From Priapulus caudatus (Eukaryota; Priapulida; Priapulimorpha; Priapulimorphida; Priapulidae): a DNA stretch of 28,168 nucleotides. This document shows, piece by piece, positions 20,275 through 28,168 of the stretch. The stretch's first letter is position 1; every line of letters begins with the position of its first letter. The notes under the pieces were generated by a model. It was not told where the DNA came from, made no database searches, and was given only the letters and a program-made list of their open reading frames with translations. The position numbers were made by a program, and so were the translations under genes. The DNA lies in contig NW_014577136.1 of NCBI RefSeq assembly GCF_000485595.1, forward strand, positions 394,725-422,892. The letters are read 5' to 3'.

Positions 20275-20553
20275 GTGTCGGAAACAAAATTAGTCTTACC
20301 TAGGGATGAAGTGTGGCATAGATGTGCTCTGAAATTCGTGAACTCGGGGCAACACAGAGCAGCAGAGCTCTTAGCAAGGCTAGATTTAGAATGCCTGGGG
20401 TCATCTAACGGTCAGAGCTATTCAGATACACAGAGATACTACAGCCTGCACCCAACTGCCTCAGATATGATAATAAAATTAATAAGCCAACGTTCCATTA
20501 CGCCTTTTACAGGTAAAGTACAATTAGGTAAATTCATTACAAAAACTCTATAA
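20275..20553 (+). CDS. Unidentified ORF, 92 codons, in the NDUFA4-STRAD interval
   Basis: A continuous frame from ATG to TAA with balanced composition: K-L-V-L-P-R-D-E-V-W-H-R-C-A-L-K-F, then an Ala/Leu-rich helix-like stretch (AAELLARLDLECL). The downstream + ORF at 20850-21038 has similar texture (MGEFTIEKSLPTAYRQLTVD). Both could be fragments of an inserted coding sequence or a decayed mobile element. Neither is recognised, and no terminal repeats were seen around them. Confidence 0.22.
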   Translation: MSETKLVLPRDEVWHRCALKFVNSGQHRAAELLARLDLECLGSSNGQSYSDTQRYYSLHPTASDMIIKLISQRSITPFTGKVQLGKFITKTL

Positions 20554-21651
20554 TGGCCCTACACTTTTTATTCTTAAAACCATTCAACTACTTTAAGAAA
20601 CCTGCCACGTAAGAGTTACGGAATAGAGTTCAAGGTGACGTGGGGCCATTTATATTGACATCGTGATTGCTACGCCATTTTGATATTCACTGAGAGCTGT
20701 TTCTATCATTCAACATGCTTCATCCGATAACAACAGGAGCTAAGGAAAGGGGGGGGGGACGTGAACTTCCTTAGAAGTTCCTTAGTAGACGAGAGTAGCT
20801 TTTAGTAGACTAAAGGAGAAAAAGGAGAAAGTCAAAAGGGTGAGAAGAAGTGAATCAGGAAACATTTACAATGGGGGAATTCACTATAGAAAAGTCACTA
20901 CCCACAGCATACAGACAGCTTACAGTAGATCCAGTAAACAAGAAGCAATATAAACAAGTATGGCATAGTGACATGTTAGCATTCAGTGTACTACACTTAC
21001 CGCCATATCTACACTATCATACTATATCAGTCTATTAGACTAGCTTCATGCTTTCACACCACACCAACAGTGACAGTGTTTTACATGCAGTTGTGCATAC
21101 ATGACTAATGTCAACGCGAGAGGGTAGTTTATACTCCTCTCATATATTAATGAAATGTATTCTCTTTTGTTAATGTTTATCAAAAAACCGCGTGCACGTG
21201 CCCTCTTAGTGATAGAGAGAGGGTAGACACGTAACACATTTACTGTCTAGTAGAGTAAAATTGACGATATATAGCCTAAATACATATAATTTCATTTATC
21301 TTCTCGCTTTGCAGTTTAGCCTGCTCCTCTGTTCCCGCAGATAGTCTAATACAGTCGCACCTGCCCAACCTTTGCAACCATCCATCAATACATCACAGCC
21401 ATGTTGCTCTTATCTTGAAACCCTTTAAAAGAGGCCTAACTGCAACCCGAATAGTCGTAGCAAAACCGACAGCTACGACAGCACCAAAGGTAGGCCCACT
21501 TACTCGCTCTGTCACTATCTCACTTTCTTCTTCAACATTGTGCACAAGTGTTGGTCTGTTGGCTCGTCCATCAGAACACTGTTAAGTCGGCGTCGGAATG
21601 CGATTCAGAGCACTGCTCCGAATCCCAAAGTAGGCTCTGACGCGTTGTCGA
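20554..21651. other. Region downstream of the STRAD stop; probable 3' UTR/flank
   Basis: Lies 3' of the minus-strand STRAD stop codon. AATAAA on the minus strand (TTTATT at 20567-20572) is a possible distant poly(A) signal. It includes a short poly-G run at 20749-20758 and the 62-codon + ORF at 20850-21038, which is unidentified. No clear gene. Confidence 0.4.
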
Positions 21652-21728
21652 CTAGAAATCCCACGTCTCGATCTCCAAATTCTCCATTGTCTCTGTGACT
21701 GCATCGACCTCAGGCTCACCTGACATGT
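21652..21728 (-). CDS. STRAD: STRAD last exon (C-terminal tail and stop)
   Basis: Follows the minus-strand acceptor GCTTTCAG and starts with two bases completing an Asp codon. It encodes [11 protein letters not shown], then [11 protein letters not shown] and TAG. Human STRAD-alpha ends with a comparable L-E-E-L-E-V-D-D-W-E-F, whose W-E-F inserts into MO25. Confidence 0.93.
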
Positions 21729-24700
21729 CTGAAAGCATTTTTAAATGAGTAAGGTCGAAATAACACGACTAAAAGCTGGGTGCGTCAAACAGGAACTTTT
21801 TTCATAATTATACCATTTTATATCATTATATATACCTCGTAAACTAGTGATGGGCGTATGGCAGTTTCTCTATATATCAGTTGTGTTTGAACTAGCAAAT
21901 GCAGAAATGCCATATTCTAAGCTTACCATTTGGAAATGGGTCTGCATCCTTGAGAGGTTTAACTGGTGACAAGAGAACTGGCAATCCCACTGGTAGTTTT
22001 CGAACTTGTTTTATAAATGCATGATGAAACAACTGAGCTGCAGTTGGCCTGTAATAAAATCAACCAATCTATTCATGATTTGTGAAGATTGAAGAATACA
22101 CAAGTGTACAATGGTAACAAACCATAAGTGACATATAAATCACCTCTAATATTATAAAAGGTTAATATAATACATCAAATAACTGCATATATGATGTTAT
22201 CAGGAGTGAATAATAGAGAGGAATATGACAAGCTCGAAACACAAGAAATTCAACATTTCCATCCCCACATTTACCTACGATTGATTACGTGAAATCCATA
22301 AAAATTACATCAGAACTAGCGCTGAATATCCAACTTGTCCTCACACTTTACTGTGTATTGATACCTCTTCTTATTATGTAGTTTTAGCTTCGAACATCAG
22401 ACGTGGTTTCACTAATAAATACCGCTAAGTGTCGATCATTCGCAACCTGTAAGCTAACAAGAGGCAGCTTTCATATCTGTTGGCGGGGTTCGGCAGGTAT
22501 TACTATATATATCAGTGTATTTGCGACCCCTGCATGACCGCGGCAACGGCGAGTGGCGGAAGCGGATAGTTTTTGTGAAAGCAAGTCGATATACAGTGAC
22601 ACAACTCTAGTGGAAGTGTAATAAACGGGTGTTTTTTGTGAATGTGCCGCGATCATATTAGTTTCAGTTTTTACCGACTCTGTCCCAAGTGCCTGTGGCG
22701 GGCACTGCCACTGACATGCTCAGCGTAACTGTGGTCTATGACTATTTCTTTTCTTTTCTCAGCCAGCCTTGGCGACCGTATCGGTGTTGTTACCTCCACC
22801 AAGGAGGTTATGTTTTCGCCCCTGTTAGTTTGATTGTTGGTTTGATGGTTTGTTTGTTGGTTTGTCTGTCAACAGGATATCTCAAAAAGTTCTGAAATCT
22901 GTATCTGTACTAGCCGTGCCGTGGGTTAGATCCAGCGTTCGGAGCTGGTTGCGAGTTGCAAATCCCCACCGAACCCCAGCAACAGGCATCTCAGAGAAAG
23001 CTGCCTCTTGTTGGCATTACACGTTGCGAATGATCGACACTTAGCGGTATTTATTAGAGAAACCACGTCTGATGTTCGAAGCCATAACTACATAATAAGA
23101 GTTATCGATACACAGTAAAGTGTGAGGCCAAGTTGGATGTTCAGCGCTAGTTCTGATGTCATTTTTATTGGATTTCACGTAATCAACCATAGGTAAATAT
23201 GGGCATGGAAATGTTGAATTTCTTGTGTTTCGAGCCTGTCATACCCCTCTCTATTATTCACTCCTGATGTTATACTTTCAATGTACAATTCATTATAATA
23301 AAATAAAATGTTTGAATATAAAAATTTGCTAGCACGTTTATTTACGCATAAATCATAAGAATAAAATTAACTAAAAAATAAAAAAAGGTATGTGAATGCC
23401 AATAACATGTAAATGATTATAAGTGGAAGATTAGAGTTAAAAAATAACTTAAACCAAGTAACGAAATATTGTCTGAAGAATCAGAATCGAAAAATCTAGT
23501 ACTCAACATGGATACCATACAAAGACAGTCAAGTTCCTGTGGTATGGTCGAGTTTGTTGATACTCTACCTTAATGATGGGTTTCTATGAAGGCAGGCTTC
23601 AACAAACTGGTGAAACATGCACGAAAACGTCCTTTTATAAGCAGCCTGATCAGAAGACAGCGAGTCGAACGAGCCTTTATCAGCTCCTGATGGACCAGCA
23701 TCATTTTCTGCTGCCAACAAATATGACTTTAATAATCCCAGAACACTTATATATCTAAACTCACGCACGCACACATGCATGCATGCAGAAACTGATAGAT
23801 TAAAGGCCTATTTAACTAGTGATGGGCGTATGGCAGTTTCTCTATAATTATATCAGTTGTGTTTGAACTAGCAAATGCAGAAATGCCATATTCTAAGCTT
23901 ACCATTTGGAAATGGGTCTGCATCCTTGAGAGGTTTAACTGGTGACAAGAGAACTGGCAATCCCACTGGTAGTTTTCGAACTTGTTTTATAAATGCATGA
24001 TGAAACAACTGAGCTGCAGTTGGCCTGTAATAAAATCAACCAATCTATTCATCATTTGTGAAGATTGAAGAATACACAAGTGTACAATGGTAACAAACCA
24101 TAAGTGACATATAAATCACCTCTAATATTATAAAAGGTTAATATAATACATCAAATAACTGCATATATGACGTTATCAGGAGTGAATAATAGAGAGGAGT
24201 ATGACAAGCTCGAAACACAAGAAATTCAACATTTCCATCCCCACATTTACCTATGATTGATTACGTGAAAACCATAAAAATTACATCAGAACTAGCGCTG
24301 AATATCCAACTTGTCCTCACACTTTACTGTGTATCGATACCTCTTCTTATTATGTAGTTTTAGCTTCGAACGTCAGACGTGGTTTCACTAATAAATACCG
24401 CTAAGTGTCGATCATTCGCAACCTGTAAGCTAACAAGAGGCAGCTTTCATATCTGTTGGCGGGGTTCGGCGGGTATTACTATATATATCAGTGTATTAGC
24501 GACCCCCGCACACCCGCAGCAACGGCGAGTGGCGGAAGCGGCTAGTTTTTGTGAAAGCAAGTCGATATACAGTGACACAACTCTAGTGGAAGTGTAATAA
24601 ACGGGTGTTTTTTGTGAATGTGCCGCGATCATATTAGTTTCAGTTTTTACCGACTCTGTCCCAAGTGCCTGTGACGGGCACTGCCACTGGCATGCTCAGC

Positions 24701-27700
24701 GCAACTGTGGTCTATGACTATTTCTTTTCTTTTCTCAGCCAGCCTTGGCGACCGTATCGGTGTTGTTACCTCCACCAAGGAGGTTATGTTTTCGCCCCTG
24801 TTAGTTTGATTGTTGGTTTGATGGTTTGTTTGTTGGTTTGTCTGTCAACAGGATATCTCAAAAAGTTCTGAAATCTGTATCTGTACTAGCCGTGCCGTGG
24901 GTTAGATCCAGCGTTCGGAGCTGGTTGCTAGTTGCAAATCCCCACCGAACCCCGGCAACAGGCATCTCAGAGAAAGCTGCCTCTTGTTGGCATTACACGT
25001 TGCGAATGATCGACACTTAGCGGTATTTATTAGTGAAACCACGTCTGATGTTCGAAGCCATAACTACATAATAAGAGTTATCGATACACAGTAAAGTGTG
25101 AGGCTAAGTTGGATGTTCAGCGCTAGTTCTGATGTCATTTTTATTGGATTTCACGTAATCAATCATAGGTAAATATGGGCATGGAAATGTTGAATTTCTT
25201 GTGTTTCGAGCCTGTCACACCCCTCTCTATTATTCACTCCTGATGTTATACTTTCAATGTACAATTCATTATAATAAAATAAAATGTTTGAATATAAAAA
25301 TTTGCTAGCACATGTATATTTATGCATTAATCATAAGAATAAAATTAACTAGAAAATAAAAAAAGGTATGTGAATGCCAATAACATGTAAATGATTATAA
25401 GTGGAAGATTAGAGTTAAAAATAACTTAAACCAAGTAACGAAATATCGTCTGAAGAACCAGAATCGAAAAAATCTAGTACTCAACATGGCTACCATACAA
25501 AGACAATCAAGTTCCTGTGGTATGGTCGAGTTTGTTGATACTCTACCTTAATGATGGGTTTCTATGAAGGCAGGCTTCAACAAACTGGTGAAACATGCAC
25601 GAAAACGTCCTTTTATAAGCAGCCTGATCAGAAGACAGCGAGTCGAACGAGCCTTTATCAGCTCCTGACGGACCAGCATCATTTTCTGCTGCCAACAAAT
25701 ATGACTTTAATAATCCCAGAACACTTATATATCTAAACTCACGCACGCACACATGCATGCATGCAGAAACTGATAGATTAAAGGCCTATTTACACAATGC
25801 GTCCTAGACGTACGTATAGGACGTACGTGCAAAACGCGCCGTGTATGACAATGCAAATGTATGACCCTTGCGATATCGGATGCACAAGACGGATGTTCTA
25901 ATTTCTTCCGACATTGCGTTTGCATTGTCATACACGGTGTACGTCCTAGACGTACGTCTAGGACGCATCGTGTAAATAGTCCTTAACACAACCCAGCTGC
26001 ACAAGAGTAAAAATATTTTTTACCATAAGTATGTAGGTAGGTGGACAGGTGTTTCAGAAAATGAGTTTTCCTCCTAATATTATAAAGAAATTTTATAATC
26101 TTCCTCCTAATATTATAAAGAAATTTTATTAACTTAATCTGAAATTTACCTAGATTGGGAATTGAGTCAGCCTCTACAGCCTGCTCTTTATCCTGTAACA
26201 TGCTTGCATCAACTGTCGTTGAGTCGAGCAGTCGTGGCATTGTGCCATTAGACTTCTCTAGAAGCATCTGAAATTTAATTATACATATTTTATGTGACCA
26301 ACTCCTGCAAATAAAATTGTACATGAAATGCGCCACAATTCACTCGTTCGTGCCGTCTTGAAAGATCTCTCTATCATACATTTAAATAGAATAAACGGAT
26401 TACCTATAGAAAACCATATGTTGAGACAAATCTTTTATTAAACAGCCTGTTGAGTCAGATGTATAACGAGTTTTATGTGTGATCGGTCAAAGATCTGTTA
26501 TTACAGTTCACTAGATGTACCTGGGAAGGAGCCATGTCTTGAAATGGTACACAACCATTGCCCATTTCACAAGCAGTAATTCCAAGACTGTACATGTCAG
26601 ACTTTGGTCCATAGCCTTCCAAATTCTATTAATGTACGTTCAAATAGAAATATACACATTATGATGAAACCAACAGATACTAGAATAATTGATATAAATG
26701 CATCCAGAGATGATGCAAAATTCTAGATGTGAACATGAAGACTAAATGTGTTAAAACACTAATTACAGTTCAAAGAACAGTAGGAAATTTTTACAGAGTG
26801 CTTATGCCTTTTTACCACATGGGCAAAATGCATTTATGTTTATAACACACCACCCTGTGATGCAAATCATACAAACGTACAATTTTAAATTGCTCTTTGG
26901 TCACGGGAATCTGTATAAATTACACGTTAGATCACATAATTATCTCAATGAAATTAACAAATGTATAACTACACGCAATACTTGTATATATAATGTATAC
27001 CCTTCTTTGCGTGTGAGAATATTCTATTCGATAATGAAGTAACTTGGAATTGTTTTAGCAGTTTTTACCTGACTTAATATTTGCGAACTCAACCAATACA
27101 TATTGGTTTCGATCTGTGACCTAGGGAAGTCGTGGATGCGTTTTAAGCGCACGCCGTGTCGTATCATGCTAATGGAGGATCGTAGTCCTGTCAAACAGGC
27201 TTTTCCATTCAGCGATATCAAAATGTGACTAGCTTTAATACTTCTGCAATCACAAGACAAAGAACACCAACAATCACACATACTATCGAGCACACACATA
27301 CATATACATACACATACATAGTAGTGTACATGCAATATCACAGATATATTTAGCAACACATTCTTAGTTTCACCACATTGTCCATTATCACAAACCCATG
27401 TATACTATTACAGATCACATCATCGATATATAGTATTCATATTATTATTATCAGGAGTAAGATAATATAGGTAATCCTATATTATCTTACTCCTGATATT
27501 ATTACTATTATTATTCCATTATTTAGATCCATACACGTCAGAGTGTGGCTTCAATAAACACTAAAACTTGTTAAAAATGTTACATCTACGAACTTTATCA
27601 GTTTAATGCACACTAGTACACTACTGTCCATGACAACACATGAAATAGCAATGGATAGACTAAATACTTGAAAACAAATCAGAAACTAGGATACCTATTA

Positions 27701-27835
27701 CTACGAAGGGTTTTGCTCTCACCTATGTACATATCCGAGATGGTGTAGGTAATCTAGACCTTTAAGAACATCACGCAGAATCAGCGAGATCGCTAGCTCG
27801 TGGAGACCGTTATGAAAGTGCGCATGTATCAGGTC
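21652..27835 (-). CDS. STRAD: STRAD pseudokinase (STE20-related adaptor), 3' part; 5' exons beyond the right edge
   Basis: Known role: STRAD is a catalytically inactive STE20-family kinase that binds MO25/CAB39 and activates the tumour suppressor kinase LKB1/STK11. Exons in transcription order: 27835-27723, 27243-27069, 26625-26521, 26267-26150, 25688-25547, 24024-23903, 23710-23569, 22048-21927, 21728-21652, with matching phases at every joint. Diagnostic features are [14 protein letters not shown] (HRS where active kinases have HRD), T-G-L-R where DFG is expected, [21 protein letters not shown]-x-N-G-T, R-N-P-S-L-R-P-T-A, and a terminal W-D-F corresponding to the MO25-binding W-E-F. Two exons occur twice. 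Including both copies keeps the frame. The N-lobe is not in the window. Confidence 0.95.
21927..22048 (-). CDS. STRAD: STRAD penultimate exon, copy 1
   Basis: A 122-nt exon, entering in phase 2 and leaving in phase 1. It encodes (R)[20 protein letters not shown] then the linker [12 protein letters not shown], the end of the kinase C-lobe. It has a TTATTACAG acceptor and GTAAGC donor. Its sequence is identical to copy 2 at 23903-24024. Confidence 0.93.
22200..23267. mobile_element. 1068-bp foldback element, copy 1 (TIR TCAGGAGTG..., 5-bp TSD TGTTA)
   Basis: The ends TCAGGAGTGAATAATAGAG and its complement begin inverted repeats of about 275-290 bp (22200-22480 and 22993-23267). A perfect TGTTA flanks both sides (22195-22199, 23268-23272). 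No transposase is encoded; the interior ORFs are short. The middle includes CCTCCACCAAGGAGG, a small palindrome followed by GTTATGTTTTCGCCCCTG. It lies in a STRAD intron. Confidence 0.88.
23569..23710 (-). CDS. STRAD: STRAD C-lobe exon, copy 1
   Basis: A 142-nt exon, entering in phase 1 and leaving in phase 2. It encodes [20 protein letters not shown], a Ser/Asp-rich insert, then [23 protein letters not shown], matching the F-H-x-F-V-E-x-C-L-x-R-N-P segment of STRAD. It differs from copy 2 by one silent change (CCA against CCG). Confidence 0.93.
23903..24024 (-). CDS. STRAD: STRAD penultimate exon, copy 2
   Basis: Identical in sequence to the exon at 21927-22048, with the same splice sites. 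It can splice to the last exon, or to the next C-lobe exon (23569-23710), without breaking the frame, because both accept phase 1. Confidence 0.92.
24176..25243. mobile_element. 1068-bp foldback element, copy 2
   Basis: Same length and ends as the element at 22200-23267, copied along with the duplication. The left flank reads CGTTA and the right TGTTA, so one flank base has changed since the insertion. Confidence 0.88.
25547..25688 (-). CDS. STRAD: STRAD C-lobe exon, copy 2
   Basis: Same product and splice sites as 23569-23710. It is the first copy met in the transcript after the exon at 26150-26267, whose final G joins CA to give Ala. Confidence 0.93.
25782..25982. mobile_element. ~200-bp palindromic MITE with TTAA target site
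   Basis: Both ends share [A]GG[CA]CTATTTACAC[AG]ATGCGTCC followed by TAGACGTACGT. Inverted repeats extend to CGTGTATGACAATGCAAA. TTAA flanks each side (25778-25781 and 25983-25986). A smaller palindrome, CCTAGACGTACGTCTAGG, is nested within the right arm and, imperfectly, the left. TTAA duplication is typical of piggyBac- and Kolobok-type elements; no transposase is present to decide. Confidence 0.85.
26066..26135. repeat. Short direct repeat, two units
   Basis: CCTCCTAATATTATAAAGAA followed by ATTTTAT occurs twice (about 26070 and 26102) in the intron next to the exon at 26150-26267. It is a local duplication with no evident function. Confidence 0.8.
26150..26267 (-). CDS. STRAD: STRAD exon encoding M-L-L-E-K-x-N-G-T
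   Basis: A 118-nt exon, entering in phase 0 after AAATTTCAG and leaving in phase 1 at GTAAAT. It encodes [15 protein letters not shown], which matches the family, then a variable acidic stretch (V-E-A-D-S-I-P-N-L) in the region where STRAD proteins carry a divergent insert. Confidence 0.93.
26521..26625 (-). CDS. STRAD: STRAD exon encoding the Y-G-P-K-S-D-M-Y-S segment
   Basis: A 105-nt exon, phase 0 to phase 0, encoding [20 protein letters not shown] then [15 protein letters not shown]. This is kinase subdomain IX (S-D-x-Y-S-x-G) and matches N-L-Q-G-Y-x-x-K-S-D-I-Y-S-V-G-I-T-A-C-E of STRAD. The acceptor is TTAATAG, weak in pyrimidines. Confidence 0.94.
26626..27068. other. STRAD intron
   Basis: AT-rich intron. 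The 68-codon + ORF at 26836-27042 has no supporting context and is not called. No repeat of note. Confidence 0.6.
27069..27243 (-). CDS. STRAD: STRAD exon with the degenerate catalytic (HRS) and GLR motifs
   Basis: A 175-nt exon. Its first A completes the Arg of H-R-S. It then encodes [20 protein letters not shown] followed by R-S-S-I-S-M-I, H-D-F-P and W-L-S-S-Q-I-L-S-Q. The catalytic Asp of HRD is Ser and the metal-binding DFG is replaced by GLR, as in known STRADs, so the protein is expected to be inactive as a kinase. W-L-S-x-x-I-L resembles the W-L-S-P-E-V-L activation-segment end of the family. Confidence 0.95.
27446..27501. mobile_element. 46-bp palindrome with TCAGGAGT ends and TATTA flanks
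   Basis: Perfect 22-bp arms (27450-27471 and 27476-27497) surround the loop TAAT. The ends TCAGGAGT...ACTCCTGA match the terminal bases of the 1068-bp foldback elements, and TATTA stands on both sides (27446-27450, 27497-27501) like their 5-bp target duplication. It may be an extreme deletion derivative of that family or a related mini-element. The ATT-rich surroundings weaken the flank evidence. Confidence 0.6.
27502..27722. other. STRAD intron, remainder
   Basis: AT-rich intron between the palindrome and the next exon. No gene or repeat is recognised. Confidence 0.6.
27723..27835 (-). CDS. STRAD: STRAD exon, first one in the window (start of C-lobe)
   Basis: A 113-nt exon, entering in phase 0 after TTCTGTACAG and leaving in phase 2 at GTGAGA. 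It encodes [20 protein letters not shown] then [15 protein letters not shown]. It matches the D-L-I-x-x-H-F ... G-V-L-K-A-L-D-Y-I-H-H-M-G-Y-V-H of STRAD, up to the catalytic-loop His. Because it enters in phase 0 mid-domain, further 5' exons must lie past 28168. Confidence 0.94.
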
Positions 27836-28168
27836 CTGTACAGAACCTTAAAAACAACAGAGAAACACTTAGAGTTAGAAACAACAGAGCAAACTTCGAA
27901 CAACAACAGAGCGAAACTAGGCTACATGACTGCATTGTTTGCATTGGTCAGCGAATTCCATTTTTTCCATTTTTTTCCCTGCATTTTATGCACAACATGG
28001 TTGGTCACAGAATTTCGACTTTCCCCATTTTATTTCATGCATTTTACGCACAACATGGTTGGTGAACCTACACGAGTCAATAGATATTTTCATGTAAAAA
28101 AGTAGTCAGCGATAAATGCAATATTATCAAGAGCTAATAAACACCTAGAGTGTACAACGGAAAAACGG
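27836..28168. other. STRAD intron running off the window, with a short direct repeat
   Basis: No further STRAD exon is recognised. A unit of about 58 bp containing TGCATTTTATGCACAACATGG or its near copy GCATTTTACGCACAACATGG occurs twice (about 27944-28001 and 28002-28063), and shorter ACAACAGAG repeats lie at 27855-27915. Confidence 0.6.

Larger units (their letters stand above)
21842..23813. repeat. Tandem duplication unit 1 (about 1.97 kb, two STRAD exons)
   Basis: Nearly identical to 23814-25792, with scattered substitutions and few short indels (for example TCTATATATCAG against TCTATAATTATATCAG). Each unit contains one copy of two STRAD exons and one 1068-bp foldback element. The junction reads CTATTTA-ACTAG with at most one base of microhomology. 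Confidence 0.97.
23814..25792. repeat. Tandem duplication unit 2 (about 1.98 kb, two STRAD exons)
   Basis: Direct neighbour of unit 1 with the same order of exon, foldback element and exon. Its right end lies at CTATTTA, 10 bp into the TTAA-flanked MITE that continues intact beyond it. Confidence 0.97.

Noticed and set aside
22689-23044. ORFs of 64-68 codons inside the foldback element, repeated at 24665-25020
   Set aside because: They are short, overlap in two frames and have no transposase motifs. They lie in the repeated core of a non-autonomous element.
21842-25792. CRISPR-like array from the repeated structure
   Set aside because: Two long units of about 2 kb with introns and eukaryotic exons; no short regularly spaced repeats anywhere in the window.

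Overview
The window is animal (metazoan) nuclear DNA. It is AT-rich and intron-rich, full of microsatellites and foldback/MITE-type elements, and holds two recognisable conserved genes facing each other. The second gene, STRAD, is an animal LKB1-pathway pseudokinase, so a metazoan is the safe call. The high repeat load and sequence divergence suggest an invertebrate. I cannot name the species.

Left part (1-2819): a GT microsatellite, a CpG-rich stretch with a perfect CRE (TGACGTCA) just before an ORF with a type II membrane-anchor look (594-890, weak call), a long GA microsatellite, then AT-rich DNA with nothing recognised.

Middle (2820-17358, + strand): NDUFA4/COXFA4, the 81-residue single-helix respiratory-chain subunit. 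Exon 1 (MKGLTMKSLRNHPS), exon 3 and exon 4 are constant. Between them lie four different versions of exon 2 (V1-V4), each encoding the membrane helix plus the R-L-A...P-[ED]-[VI] tail. Each runs from phase 0 to phase 2, so only one can be used per mRNA. This is a candidate mutually exclusive exon cluster that swaps the transmembrane helix, and it is the most interesting finding here. The cluster appears twice (about 4036-10212 and 10515-16513) on either side of a 25-N gap. The copies differ mostly by single-base indels, which points to a false duplication made from uncorrected long reads. Copy B (right) carries an intact version of all four exons.

A 34-bp minisatellite that includes the NDUFA4 stop codon is repeated three times at the gene's end. 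The next 4.3 kb (17359-21651) contains only short unidentified ORFs.

Right part (21652-28168, - strand): the 3' two-thirds of STRAD, including HRS in place of HRD, GLR in place of DFG, and a C-terminal W-D-F (the MO25-binding W-E-F equivalent). Its 5' exons lie beyond the right edge. Two of its exons, a phase 1-to-1 block of 264 nt (88 codons), are tandemly duplicated together with introns and a 1068-bp foldback element. One end of that duplication falls 10 bp inside a TTAA-flanked MITE. Several further inverted-repeat elements are described below.
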